Positions 35,210-44,809 of a DNA stretch of 64,000 nt are shown piece by piece (position 1 is the stretch's first letter; every line of letters begins with the position of its first letter). Position numbers and translations under genes: made by a program. This stretch comes from Deferribacter thermophilus (GTDB lineage: Bacteria > Chrysiogenota > Deferribacteres > Deferribacterales > Deferribacteraceae): the NCBI RefSeq assembly GCF_049472675.1, contig NZ_JAPNXM010000003.1, forward strand, positions 167,331 to 231,330. The letters run 5' to 3'. The notes beneath the pieces were generated by a model. That model was not told where the DNA came from. It worked only from the letters and a program-made list of their open reading frames with translations, and searched no databases.

Positions 35210-35323
35210 TTTGGAAGAGGAAATAAACGTATTTTGCTGGACTTTATTGAACAAAAAGATATTGATAAGATGCTGGTGGAAATAACATATTTGGATTTCT
35301 ATGGATAAGTTTGGAAATTTAAA

Positions 35324-35399
35324 TGGCTCCCCGGGACGGACTCGAACCGCCAACCTAGTGGTTAACAGCCACCCGCTCTGCCGATTGAGCTACCGGGGA
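35324..35399 (-). tRNA. tRNA-Asn (GTT)
   Basis: 76 bases with CCA encoded. Acceptor stem TCCCCGG / CCGGGGA with discriminator G; D arm GCTC / GAGC; anticodon loop CTGTTAAC giving GTT; T arm with GGTTCGAGTCC. The island-like genes lie immediately to the left, on its 3' side, which is the usual side for an integrated element. Confidence 0.97.
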
Positions 35400-35416
35400 G
35401 CATCAAAGCGAAAGAC

Positions 35417-35445
35417 TATATAACAATCTTCATTTTTTTTGTCAA
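35417..35445 (-). promoter_or_regulatory. Promoter of tRNA-Asn
   Basis: Minus strand: TTGACA (35440-35445), a 17-base spacer and TATATA (35417-35422), lying just after the purA stop codon and 18 bases before the mature tRNA. Confidence 0.75.
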
Positions 35446-35455
35446 CATTTTTTTA

Positions 35456-36748
35456 TCAAAATATGTTATTCAGTATTATTGTCTCTGCCCTATCTGTCCC
35501 AAGTGATATCAACGAGTACTCAACACCTAAATAACTCTTTATAAATTCTACATATTTCTTAGCATTTTCAGGCAAATCATCATAACTTCTAACCTTTGTT
35601 ATATCTTCACTCCATCCTGGAAATTCTTCATAAACAGGCTCACAATTTTCTAAGATCTTCACTTCAGGAGGAAAAGTTTCATAAACTTTGCCATTATATT
35701 TATAACCAACACAAACTTTAATTTTTTCCAAACCACTCAAAACATCAAGTTTAGTCAAAGCTATATACTTAATACCGTTTAGCATAACAGAGTATTTACC
35801 AGCTACTAGATCAAGCCAGCCACATCTTCTTGGTCTACCTGTTGTAGCTCCATACTCACCACCAACCTCTCTTAATCTTTCTCCCATATCGTCATTTAAC
35901 TCAGTAGGAAATGGGCCGCTACCAACTCTTGTGGTATAAGCCTTCATAACACCAACAACATTATTTATTTTAATAGGAGATAACCCTGTACCAGTACATG
36001 CACCACCTGCTGTTGCATTACTTGAGGTTACATAAGGGTAAGTCCCATGGTCAACATCAAGCAATGTTCCTTGAGCTCCCTCCATCATTACCTTTTTACC
36101 TTCATCATAAAATTTGTTTATAAGATAGCTTGTTTCTGCTACATAAGGTTTTAGATAATCTGCATATTCCAAATATTTATCATAGATTTCACCTGGATCT
36201 AACTTATCCAATCCGTATATCTTTTCTGCAATCCTGTTTACTTCATAGACATTGTCAAATATCTTCTCTTTTAAAACCTCATCATCAAATAGATCACAAA
36301 CCCTTATCCCTACTCTCGCCATTTTATCAGCATAAGTTGGGCCAATACCTCTACCTGTGGTACCTATCTTCTTTGACCCTTTTTTGAGTTCGGATTGTTT
36401 ATCAAAAAGTTTATGATATGGCATAATAAGATGAGACCTCTTGCTCAAGAAAAACCTACCTTCAAACTTTATCCCTCTATTTTTTAAGTCATCAATCTCC
36501 TGAATTAAAGCTTCAGGATCAACTACCACACCATTTCCTATTATATTAATTTTATCTTCATGCATAATACCAGATGGTATAAGATGTAAAATATACTGTT
36601 CACCATCAATTACCACTGTGTGACCAGCATTATGCCCACCTTGGTATCTCACCACCACATCGCTTTCAGCAGTATAAATATCAACAACTTTCCCTTTACC
36701 TTCATCGCCCCATTGGGCACCTAAAACTATTGAACATGGCATTTTCAC
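35456..36748 (-). CDS. purA: Adenylosuccinate synthetase
   Basis: Joins IMP and aspartate using GTP in AMP synthesis. The 430-residue length is standard. It shows QWGDEGKGKVVD (GTP P-loop), GHNAGHTVV, TTGRGIGPTYADK (IMP site), the catalytic EGAQGTLLDVDHGTYP motif, and the C-terminal YDDLPENAKKYVEFI. It is last in clpC-panE/nudix-rpe-aminotransferase-hisZ-purA, four bases after hisZ. The hisZ-purA pairing is common in proteobacteria. Confidence 0.98.
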   Translation of the reverse strand: MKMPCSIVLGAQWGDEGKGKVVDIYTAESDVVVRYQGGHNAGHTVVIDGEQYILHLIPSGIMHEDKINIIGNGVVVDPEALIQEIDDLKNRGIKFEGRFFLSKRSHLIMPYHKLFDKQSELKKGSKKIGTTGRGIGPTYADKMARVGIRVCDLFDDEVLKEKIFDNVYEVNRIAEKIYGLDKLDPGEIYDKYLEYADYLKPYVAETSYLINKFYDEGKKVMMEGAQGTLLDVDHGTYPYVTSSNATAGGACTGTGLSPIKINNVVGVMKAYTTRVGSGPFPTELNDDMGERLREVGGEYGATTGRPRRCGWLDLVAGKYSVMLNGIKYIALTKLDVLSGLEKIKVCVGYKYNGKVYETFPPEVKILENCEPVYEEFPGWSEDITKVRSYDDLPENAKKYVEFIKSYLGVEYSLISLGTDRAETIILNNIF

Positions 36749-36752
36749 TACC

Positions 36753-37850
36753 TCACTTTATAATTTTTTCAAAGTCATACAACTTCATAATATTTTCAAT
36801 TTCTAATTCATCTTTTATCCAAAGTACTTTAAAGCCATCATTCTTTAAATTTAAAGCTTTAAAAAAATAGTTTTCTCCAACCACTAAGTAATCAAACTTT
36901 TGTTTATTATCTAAAAAATCAATATCTTGTAAAATCTCTTCAATATTAAGCGCAAAACCACAGGATTGCAATGGCCAATCAAATTTTTCCATCAAATTAT
37001 CATATCTACCGCCACCACCAATCACAACACCCTTACTGTTTATTATATCAAAATTAATGCCTGTATAATAATTAAATCCCCTCATTTCAGTAGCATCAAA
37101 AATAATATCCCCTTCCTCTACACCAATACTAATAAGATTTTCCATTAAATCTTTCAAATATATAAGTCTTTGTTGTAATCTATCATTAAAAGAACTTTTT
37201 TCTATAACCTCATCTAATACAAACTTATCTCCAAAACCCTTTATCATAGCCAAAAGAAGAACATACTCATTTTCTGATATACTTTTTTCATTATAAAGCT
37301 TTTTAAGTTCATCAAGATTTTTCTCTTTTAAACATTTAACAACACTTCGATTATTACCAAATGTTTTAATTATTTCATTAACAAGGTTACTATCACCTAA
37401 AACTATCTTATAGTTTTTTAACCCTATTTTTTTCAATGAATTATACGCTAAAAAGATAATTTCAATATCACCCAAAAACTCCTGTAAACCAAATAATTCA
37501 CACCCTACTTGATATTTTTCCGATTTTAACCCTTTATTCAAATCGACATTCCTAAAAATTCTACCTTTGTAAGAAATCCTTATCGGCAAAGGGTAGTCTT
37601 TCATATAAAGGGATACAAACCTACAAGCCTGAGGAGTAAAGTCAGGCCTTAAAACAAGAGATTTACCTGTGTATCTATCGATAAACCTGATTATGTTTTC
37701 ATCTTTAAAATCCCAAGTGACCCCTTCCAATAAATCATAAAATTCATATATAGGCAATTGAACCTCAGAGTAACCATTATTTTCAAAATACTCAGTTAAA
37801 ATAGAAACAACTTTATTAAGTTTTTTAGCTCTTACAAGGGGTGATTTCAT
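36753..37850 (-). CDS. hisZ: ATP phosphoribosyltransferase regulatory subunit HisZ
   Basis: A 365-residue paralogue of histidyl-tRNA synthetase lacking the C-terminal anticodon-binding domain. It activates the short catalytic form HisG-S in histidine synthesis. Class II motifs remain recognisable (VLRPDFTPQACRFVS as motif 2 region, GRYDNLMEKF as motif 3 region, MRGFNYYTG as the HisA-like loop). The HisRS motif 2 arginine environment is altered, as expected for a non-synthetase. The short-form HisG is not in this window. It overlaps the upstream aminotransferase gene by four bases. Confidence 0.88.
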   Translation of the reverse strand: MKSPLVRAKKLNKVVSILTEYFENNGYSEVQLPIYEFYDLLEGVTWDFKDENIIRFIDRYTGKSLVLRPDFTPQACRFVSLYMKDYPLPIRISYKGRIFRNVDLNKGLKSEKYQVGCELFGLQEFLGDIEIIFLAYNSLKKIGLKNYKIVLGDSNLVNEIIKTFGNNRSVVKCLKEKNLDELKKLYNEKSISENEYVLLLAMIKGFGDKFVLDEVIEKSSFNDRLQQRLIYLKDLMENLISIGVEEGDIIFDATEMRGFNYYTGINFDIINSKGVVIGGGGRYDNLMEKFDWPLQSCGFALNIEEILQDIDFLDNKQKFDYLVVGENYFFKALNLKNDGFKVLWIKDELEIENIMKLYDFEKIIK

Positions 37851-39010
37851 AATTTGCTAACCTTATTGTTAAAAATAACTTCTTCAGCAGCTTTGACACC
37901 TGCACCAAAATCAAACTTATACCCAAAATATTTTAAACCAAGCTCTAATGCTGAAATTGCAGTCAATGTATCAAAGATATCATGATAACCTAAATGGCTT
38001 ATTCTAACAATTTTACCTTTTAAATGATCCTGCCCTCCAGCAAAAGTAACCCCCATTTTTTCTCTTAAAAATTTTACAAATTTTCCGCCATCAATATCCT
38101 CTGGCAAATAGAAACCTGTAGCAGCATTTGATGGTATATCTTTTGCAAGAAATTCAAACCCTAAAGCTTTTACAGCTTCTCTTGTGGCCTGTGCACAAAG
38201 TTCATGCCTACCATAAACATTTTCAAGCCCTTCATTCATCATCATATCAAGCACTTTATTCAAGCCTATAATAAGTGAAACTGCAGGAGTATATGCGGTG
38301 GTATTATCACTTTGAGATTTTCTTTCTTTTTTAAGATTTAAATAATATTTTGGCAAATTAGATTTCTCCACAAAGCTCCACGCCTTATCACTTAATGCTA
38401 TAATTGACAAGCCTGGTGGCAGCATAAATGCTTTTTGGGAGCCTGTTACAAGAACATCTATACCCCATTCATCCATTTTAGTTTCAACTACACCAACGGA
38501 AGTAATCCCATCTACAATAAACAGTGTATTGTCAAATAATTTAATGAGATTTCCAATTTCCTTTATAGGATGATATGCTGTAGTGGATGTCTCACTAGCC
38601 TGGATAAAAACACCTTTTGCATCAGGATTAGCTATTAAAGCTGCTTCAACCTGCTCTGGTTTTACTGACCTGCCCCATTCCAAATCTATTGAAACGACTT
38701 CCAGTCCGTAGGACTTACAAATCTCAACCCACCTTTTACCAAATTTTCCTGCATTCACAACAATAACCTTATCTCCACTACTAAAACAGTTTACTACAGC
38801 TGCTTCCATTGCAGCAGTCCCACTACCTGACAGGAGCAAGCAATCATTTTTTGTACCAAAAACTGGCTTTAGTTTTTCTCTTACTTCAGCAAAAATATTT
38901 GAAAACTCACTTGTTCTATGATGAATAATCGGCTTTGCCATTTCCAAAAGTACTTCTTCAGGTACCATTGTTGGACCAGGTGCTAATAAATACTTTTTAT
39001 GCATTGTCAC
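37847..39010 (-). CDS. Class V aminotransferase (serine/alanine-glyoxylate aminotransferase family)
   Basis: 387 residues, PLP fold type I. The Schiff-base lysine lies in VTGSQKAFMLPPGL. Other motifs are LLAPGPTMVPEEVL at the start, LLLSGSGTAAMEAAV, FIVDGITSVG and KIVRISHLGY near the end. This subgroup is annotated variously as serine-pyruvate, alanine-glyoxylate or soluble hydrogenase subunit. In deltaproteobacteria-like genomes it often pairs with phosphoglycerate dehydrogenase, so it may serve serine formation (inference). No serA is adjacent here. Confidence 0.88.
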   Translation of the reverse strand: MTMHKKYLLAPGPTMVPEEVLLEMAKPIIHHRTSEFSNIFAEVREKLKPVFGTKNDCLLLSGSGTAAMEAAVVNCFSSGDKVIVVNAGKFGKRWVEICKSYGLEVVSIDLEWGRSVKPEQVEAALIANPDAKGVFIQASETSTTAYHPIKEIGNLIKLFDNTLFIVDGITSVGVVETKMDEWGIDVLVTGSQKAFMLPPGLSIIALSDKAWSFVEKSNLPKYYLNLKKERKSQSDNTTAYTPAVSLIIGLNKVLDMMMNEGLENVYGRHELCAQATREAVKALGFEFLAKDIPSNAATGFYLPEDIDGGKFVKFLREKMGVTFAGGQDHLKGKIVRISHLGYHDIFDTLTAISALELGLKYFGYKFDFGAGVKAAEEVIFNNKVSKL

Positions 39011-39013
39011 CTC

Positions 39014-39652
39014 TCATTTTAAAGAGTCTATTTTTTCTTTATAATTATCAGATCCGAAAATGTAGCTTCCAGCTACCAAAACATCACAACCTGCATCCCT
39101 TAATAGCTTCGCATTAGAATCGTTTACACCACCATCAACCTCAATCAAAATATCTCTTCCGACATTATTAATCATCTCTTTTAAGCGCCTTATCTTTTGT
39201 AATGAAGTTTCGATAAATTTTTGCCCACCAAAGCCAGGGTTTACACTCATCACAAGCACCATATCAATAAAAGGTAAAATTTCTTCTATCGTTGAAAGTG
39301 AAGTAGCTGGGTTAATAGATACCCCAGCTTTCACACCAAGCATTTTCACATTTTCTACCAATCTATGAAGATGGTTTGTAGCTTCAGCGTGGACAGTAAT
39401 AATATCAGCACCAGCCTTAACAAAATCTTCTATATATTTTTCTGGCTCAACAATCATCAAATGCACATCAAAAGGTAGTTTAGTAACTTTCCTAATAGAC
39501 TTAACAACAACTGGGCCTATAGTAATATTTGGAACAAACCTACCATCCATCACATCGATATGAATCCAGTCAGCACCAGCTTCTTCCACCAATTTAATCT
39601 CTTCACCCAACCTTGAAAAGTCTGCACTTAAAATCGAAGGAGCAATTATCAT
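39014..39652 (-). CDS. rpe: Ribulose-phosphate 3-epimerase
   Basis: Interconverts ribulose 5-phosphate and xylulose 5-phosphate. TIM barrel with SILSADF, HIDVMDGRFVPNITIG, DVHLMI, VNPGFGGQKF and EVDGGV, all canonical. I start it at ATG 39652-39650 (MIIAPSILSADF, 212 residues). GAGG lies five bases upstream and the family begins there; the longer frame to 39676 adds eight residues without support. It sits between panE-nudix and the aminotransferase. Confidence 0.95.
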   Translation of the reverse strand: MIIAPSILSADFSRLGEEIKLVEEAGADWIHIDVMDGRFVPNITIGPVVVKSIRKVTKLPFDVHLMIVEPEKYIEDFVKAGADIITVHAEATNHLHRLVENVKMLGVKAGVSINPATSLSTIEEILPFIDMVLVMSVNPGFGGQKFIETSLQKIRRLKEMINNVGRDILIEVDGGVNDSNAKLLRDAGCDVLVAGSYIFGSDNYKEKIDSLK

Positions 39653-39733
39653 ACCTACCTCATTTTTTAAACACAATGCAGCTATCTTTTAAAACTTATT
39701 AAGCAAAATAGCAATATTTTTGTATTGATTTTT

Positions 39734-41068
39734 TTATTTTGATATATTTTTAGCTTTAATTTTTACATAATCGTTTATAATATCACGGTGATCAAATGCT
39801 ATATTTTCTGGTAGATCATCCACCAAAAAGAATTTCGCATTTTTTGCATCATCACTTGCTTTAAAATCTCCATCATATTTAGCATAATAAACAATACTCA
39901 CTGTGTGACCTCTCGGATCCCTTGTAGGATCTGAATAAACACCTAACAATTCTATATTATCAACCTTAATGTTAGTCTCTTCAAAAAGCTCCCTTTTTGC
40001 TGCATCTTCAACCCTTTCACCATAATCCACGAATCCACCAGGGATTGCCCATCCAAAAGGGGGATTTTTCCTTTCTATCAACAGAATTTCACCTTTACTA
40101 TTTTCAACAATCACATCAACAGTTAACTTAGGAGTATAGATAAATTTTTTCCCATATTTAAATTTTAAAGCTCTATATACTGTATCGCAATAATGAGCTT
40201 CTTTACCATTTTCCCTATGTCTCCAAATCACTGGATAGAGGATACCATCTATTTCAGGATTTTTCCCTTTTTCAATATCTTGCAACATACTTGTTTTATA
40301 ATTTTCTAAGTTTTCTGTCATGTTCACTACATTTTCATAATAATCCTTTTCAATTTCAATACCATCAAACCTTGCAGCCTCAACCCCTTCCATAACCATC
40401 TTATTCATAAGATCTTTAATCTCAGGATCTGCAACCATCTTGCCACATGTAGCCTCTAACAGTGCAGATAAAGGGTTAAAAGCAATATTCCAAAGTAGCT
40501 TTTTCCACAAAACTTTTTCTATCTCATCAGAAATATTGTAGATGAAACCTGCTTTTTTGAAAATAGTCTCAAGTATCTCTACATTTTTTTTACCCTTTTC
40601 TGTTATAGCTCCAAAAGTAATGTTACCTGCTGCTGAGTGATTTACAACACCTGGAGGATCAATTTTCAGACCAACAAAAAGAGATGCTAAAACAATCTGC
40701 TCATCTCTGAAATATTTCTTTAGTATTCTTACATTATCAACACCATTTTGAAATGAAACAACTATACCATCTTCATTAAGATTATCTTTCAACATCAAAC
40801 AAGCAGTTTCTGTATCTTGAGATTTAGTAGAAATGATAGCAATATCAAATTTATCATTTACTTTATTTGTAGCTTTTATTTTAATTCTTTTCTCACCTAG
40901 GCTAAAGCTCCTTATTAAAAGCCCATTATTATTTATTGCTTCTAAATGTTTCCCTCTACATATCAAGGTAACATTAAAACCTGCATCTTTTAATAACCCT
41001 CCATAAAATGAGCCAATAGCTCCTGCCCCAACTACAACAATTTTCTTATTTAAATACAAGCTCTCCAT
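39734..41068 (-). CDS. Fused 2-dehydropantoate 2-reductase (PanE/ApbA) and Nudix hydrolase
   Basis: 444 residues. Residues 8-300 form a complete ketopantoate-reductase-like unit: Rossmann motif VVVGAGAIGSFYGGLL, IISTKSQDTE, SFQNGVDN, WKKLLWNIAFNPLSALL, and the C-terminal NPEIDGI. Residues 310-444 form a Nudix domain with box GGFVDYGERVEDAAKREL then FEETNI. The last box glycine (GX5EX7REUXEEXGU) is Asn here. The fusion could link NADPH/pantoate metabolism with hydrolysis of a nucleotide diphosphate such as an oxidised or ADP-ribose-type nucleotide (inference). It overlaps clpC by 23 bases. Confidence 0.88.
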   Translation of the reverse strand: MESLYLNKKIVVVGAGAIGSFYGGLLKDAGFNVTLICRGKHLEAINNNGLLIRSFSLGEKRIKIKATNKVNDKFDIAIISTKSQDTETACLMLKDNLNEDGIVVSFQNGVDNVRILKKYFRDEQIVLASLFVGLKIDPPGVVNHSAAGNITFGAITEKGKKNVEILETIFKKAGFIYNISDEIEKVLWKKLLWNIAFNPLSALLEATCGKMVADPEIKDLMNKMVMEGVEAARFDGIEIEKDYYENVVNMTENLENYKTSMLQDIEKGKNPEIDGILYPVIWRHRENGKEAHYCDTVYRALKFKYGKKFIYTPKLTVDVIVENSKGEILLIERKNPPFGWAIPGGFVDYGERVEDAAKRELFEETNIKVDNIELLGVYSDPTRDPRGHTVSIVYYAKYDGDFKASDDAKNAKFFLVDDLPENIAFDHRDIINDYVKIKAKNISK

Positions 41069-43445
41069 CTTTAGCTATCACCTTTAGATTTTTTCTCCTT
41101 TTAAATTTACCCTGTAATAATAAATCACTAAGAGCATCTTCAATATATTTTTGCAAAATTCTCCTTATTGGTCTTGCACCATACATATAGTTGTAATCTT
41201 TGCTCAATAAAATCTCTTTTGCCTCATCAGTAACTTCTATCCTTTTACCTATCTTAGCCAACCTCTCATTGATTTCCTCTACTTGTATATCAATTATTTC
41301 AAACAACTGTTCCTTTGTAAGAGGTTTAAAAACAATAACTTCATCAACTCTATTAATAAATTCTGGTGGGAATCTCTCTTGCAACTCTTTTAAAGAATTC
41401 TTTTTAAAAGTTCCATAATCTAAATAAGTATTATCAAAATCTCCAAATCCAAGCTTTTTATTTATAATGGATGATTTTGTCCCAAGATTAGATGTCATTA
41501 TTATTATCGTATTTTTAAAATTTACTTTGTATCCATGGCTATCTGTAACAAAACCTTCATCTAAAATCTGTAAGAGTATATTCATCACATCTGGATGAGC
41601 TTTTTCTATTTCATCAAAAAGAACAACAGAGTAAGGTTTTCTCCTCACTTCTTCAGTAAGCTTGCCACCTTCATCATAACCCACATATCCAGGTGGAGCA
41701 CCAATTAGCCTTGAGACATTGAATTTCTCCATATATTCACTCATATCAATTCTGATTAGAGCATCTTTAGAGCCAAAGATAGTCTCAGCCAGCCTTTTAG
41801 ATAACTCTGTTTTACCTACTCCAGTGGGTCCTAAAAATATAAAAGAGCCAATAGGTTTATTTGGATTATTAAGACCAGCAAAACTTCTTTTAATAGACTT
41901 TGCTACTAAATCTACAGCTTCATCTTGACCTATAATATATTTTTTCAAAACTTTATCAATTTTTGCAGCCTTTTCAGAATCCTCTTCTTTGAGCTTTTGA
42001 ACAGGGATACCTGAAATCCCTGAAACCACTTCTGCCACATCATCAATGGTCATTACTGGCCATTCCAAATCAATCCCACTTTGCCATTCTTCATATTTTT
42101 CATTAAATTCTTTTAGTTTTTTATCTATAAGTTCTGAATACTTTTCAATCTCTGAAAAGTTGCTTGTTCCAAAAAATTTTGCTCTTTTTTCCTTCAGCTT
42201 ATCTATTTCGTTTTTAATTTTGACAAGATCAGGTGGAAGTGTCTGCTTTTTTAATTTAATTTTACTAGCTGCCTCATCAATAACATCTATACTTTTATCT
42301 GGCTGATACCTATCAGTAATATACCTATCGGTTAAGTACACAACTTCATTTATAACCTCATCAGGGATTAAAACTTTATGAAAGTCTTCATAATACTTTC
42401 TTAACCCTTTTAAAATCTTTACTGTTTCTTCTGAGTTAGGCGGTTCTACGGAAATTGTTTGAAATCTTCTTTCTAAAGCGCCATCTTTTTCAAAATGTTT
42501 TCTATACTCTTTATATGTTGTAGCTCCAATGCATTGAAATTTCCCTCTTGCTAAAGCTGGCTTTAGCATATTTGATGCATCAATTGACCCTTCTGCAGCA
42601 CCAGCACCAATAATAGTATGTATTTCATCTATAAAAACAATAATATTACCTGATGCTTCAATCTCCTTGATAATGTTTTTCATCCTCTCTTCAAACTGGC
42701 CACGATATTTTGTCCCTGCAACTATAGTACCTAGATCTAAAGAGACCAATCTCTTATTTTTCAAAATTTCTGGAACATCTCCACTGGCTATCCTCTTAGC
42801 TAACCCCTCTACAATTGCTGTCTTACCAACACCGGGAAAACCTATCAAAATGGCATTATTCTTTATTCTTCTTCCCAAAATCTGAATTAGCCTTTCAATC
42901 TCCATTTCTCGACCAATGACAGGGTCAAGCTCATTCTTTAATGCCATTTCAGTCAAATCTTTTCCAAACTCATCTATTGTAGGTGTAGCAACGGGTGCTT
43001 TTTTATTAAAATTTTTAGACATCATTTTAATCTCATCTCTAAGCGTTACAATATCAAAGCCAAGCTTTTTTAAAATCGTAAAAGCTTTACCTCTATGCTC
43101 TTTCATCAAACCCAGCAAGATGTGCTCTGGGTTAATATATTTATGATTTAGTAGATTGGCTTCTTCAACAGCATACTCAAGCACCCTTCTTGCTAGAGGG
43201 CTAAAAGGGATACTCCCTTTAATCATCAAATTCTTGCCACTGCCAGTCATATTCTCAATCTCTTTTATCAGGCTAACTGTATCAAACCCTCTTCTTTCAA
43301 ACAGTTCTGCAGGCAACCCTCCTTTATCTTTAAGCAAACCGATAAGAAGGTGCTCTGTATCTATATGCGTATTCATTAATTTTTCCGCTTCTTCTCTTGA
43401 GTATAGAATTACTCTTCTTGCTCTCTCTGAAAAATATTCAAACAT
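41046..43445 (-). CDS. clpC: ATP-dependent protease ATP-binding subunit ClpC
   Basis: 799 residues. Two N-terminal Clp repeats (FEYFSERARRVILYSREEA, then IPFSPLARRVLEYAVEEA). AAA-1 has LIGFPGVGKTAIVEGLA; a middle domain follows; AAA-2 has FLGPTGVGKTELSKRLAE and the D2 region with VLFDEIEKAHPDVMN. It unfolds substrates for ClpP. I start at ATG 43445-43443, with GAGG five bases before; a longer frame from TTG at 43457 is spurious. It is first gene of the clpC-purA minus-strand operon. Confidence 0.95.
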   Translation of the reverse strand: MFEYFSERARRVILYSREEAEKLMNTHIDTEHLLIGLLKDKGGLPAELFERRGFDTVSLIKEIENMTGSGKNLMIKGSIPFSPLARRVLEYAVEEANLLNHKYINPEHILLGLMKEHRGKAFTILKKLGFDIVTLRDEIKMMSKNFNKKAPVATPTIDEFGKDLTEMALKNELDPVIGREMEIERLIQILGRRIKNNAILIGFPGVGKTAIVEGLAKRIASGDVPEILKNKRLVSLDLGTIVAGTKYRGQFEERMKNIIKEIEASGNIIVFIDEIHTIIGAGAAEGSIDASNMLKPALARGKFQCIGATTYKEYRKHFEKDGALERRFQTISVEPPNSEETVKILKGLRKYYEDFHKVLIPDEVINEVVYLTDRYITDRYQPDKSIDVIDEAASKIKLKKQTLPPDLVKIKNEIDKLKEKRAKFFGTSNFSEIEKYSELIDKKLKEFNEKYEEWQSGIDLEWPVMTIDDVAEVVSGISGIPVQKLKEEDSEKAAKIDKVLKKYIIGQDEAVDLVAKSIKRSFAGLNNPNKPIGSFIFLGPTGVGKTELSKRLAETIFGSKDALIRIDMSEYMEKFNVSRLIGAPPGYVGYDEGGKLTEEVRRKPYSVVLFDEIEKAHPDVMNILLQILDEGFVTDSHGYKVNFKNTIIIMTSNLGTKSSIINKKLGFGDFDNTYLDYGTFKKNSLKELQERFPPEFINRVDEVIVFKPLTKEQLFEIIDIQVEEINERLAKIGKRIEVTDEAKEILLSKDYNYMYGARPIRRILQKYIEDALSDLLLQGKFKRRKNLKVIAKDGELVFK

Positions 43446-43579
43446 TTTAAACCTCAAATTTTAGCCAATTATAACAGCAAAGACAATTTTTTGCAAATTA
43501 GATTTATCATTTGCAAACTTCATTTCTATCCTTTATAATAAAATTAAGATTTGATAAGTCAAGTTAAGGATATTTTAAA

Positions 43580-44809
43580 ATGATAAAAATACCTGTTGAC
43601 CAGATAAAACTAGGTGTGACAATCTTGAAGACTGATAAGCCATGGCTAAACCTTTCTTTTTTTAATAAGCCCGTAACTGATTTAAAAGTTATAGATATTT
43701 TAAAAAACTATGGCGTTAAAAATGTTTTTATAAAAAGCGATGAAATTGCTGATGATCTTTTTGGCTTAAATAAGCAATTACAAAACGAAGTGATACAACA
43801 AGCAGAAAAGCTTGATATTACAAAATACACCACCACATTAAAAGATATAGAACAATTAAAATCATTACATGAGCGAGCTAAAAAGATAACTAAACAACTA
43901 TATTTAGATGCCAGAGCAGGCAAATCTATTGATACCGAAATGGCTCAAAAGATTGTTGATACTTTTGTTGACTCCTGCTTTAAAAAACCTCATCTGGTGG
44001 TTACTTTATCGAGATTAAAAAGTTTTGATGATTACACCTTCGTTCATAGTCTAAATGTGGGGGTGTTATCGATAGTTCTTGGAAAAAGATATGGAATGGA
44101 CGTGATTGGTTTAAAAAATCTTGGCATGGGTGCTTTACTTCATGACATAGGCAAAATGAAGATTCCTGATGAAATTCTAAACAAACCTGGGAAATTAACA
44201 GATGAAGAATTTAATATTATGAAAAAACACCCAGAATACGGTTATGAAATTTTAAAAAATGATAAAAACCTAAATGAAGATTCACTTTACGCAATCTACT
44301 TACATCACGAAAGGGCTGACGGCTCTGGATACCCAAACGGCTTTAAAGAAGCTGAAATACCCCTTTTTGCAAAGATTGTTTCAATTGTTGATGTTTATGA
44401 TGCTATAACATCTAAAAGGGTTTATCACGGTGCACTTATACCTCCAAAAGCTTTACAACTTTTATTTTCATGGTCGGAAAAGCATTTTAATAAAATTTTA
44501 GTAAAATTTTTTATGGAAATAATAGGGATTTACCCTGTGGGTACTCTTGTTTTACTTGATACAGGGGAAATGGGTATAGTATTTGAGCAGTCAAAAGAAG
44601 ACCCCACAAGGCCAAAAGTACTTGTTATTACCGATGAAAAAAGAAAGATGAGAGAGCCTTATCTATTTGATTTGAAAAAATACAACCTAATAACTAAAAA
44701 ACCTTACAAATCTATATTAGCTCCTCTCGATGCCAGAAAACTTAATATTGATACTAACAAAATAATGGATAAATTTTTGATAAAAGCAAAACAGGGAGTA
44801 CTAACATGA
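43580..44809 (+). CDS. HD-GYP domain cyclic-di-GMP phosphodiesterase
   Basis: 409 residues. Residues 1-70 form a DUF3391-type N-terminal domain. The HD-GYP domain follows, with LLHDIGKMKIPDEIL (HD at 188-189) and HHERADGSGYP (242-252), plus ASIVDVYDAIT-like metal residues (IVDVYDAIT). All HD and GYP residues are present, so hydrolysis of c-di-GMP is expected. No receiver domain, so it is controlled otherwise. AAGGAT precedes the ATG. It overlaps the ACT-protein gene by four bases. Confidence 0.93.
   Translation: MIKIPVDQIKLGVTILKTDKPWLNLSFFNKPVTDLKVIDILKNYGVKNVFIKSDEIADDLFGLNKQLQNEVIQQAEKLDITKYTTTLKDIEQLKSLHERAKKITKQLYLDARAGKSIDTEMAQKIVDTFVDSCFKKPHLVVTLSRLKSFDDYTFVHSLNVGVLSIVLGKRYGMDVIGLKNLGMGALLHDIGKMKIPDEILNKPGKLTDEEFNIMKKHPEYGYEILKNDKNLNEDSLYAIYLHHERADGSGYPNGFKEAEIPLFAKIVSIVDVYDAITSKRVYHGALIPPKALQLLFSWSEKHFNKILVKFFMEIIGIYPVGTLVLLDTGEMGIVFEQSKEDPTRPKVLVITDEKRKMREPYLFDLKKYNLITKKPYKSILAPLDARKLNIDTNKIMDKFLIKAKQGVLT

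Larger units (their letters stand above)
34805..35323. other. Gap between helicase gene and tRNA-Asn
   Basis: 519 bases. It holds the integrase fragment at 34908-35051, an inverted repeat at 35172-35209 and no other gene. An 85-residue frame that starts inside the tRNA gene (35096-35353) has no family likeness and no ribosome-binding site; I reject it. Confidence 0.7.

Noticed and set aside
35096..35353. 85-residue frame on the minus strand overlapping tRNA-Asn
   Set aside because: Starts inside the tRNA gene, has no Shine-Dalgarno sequence and low-complexity composition. The real signal in this gap is the integrase stub in a different place.
35324..35399. Second copy of the tRNA-Asn 3' end as left att site
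   Set aside because: I looked for GGGACGGAC-type repeats left of the island and saw none. The left boundary of the island therefore remains unknown.
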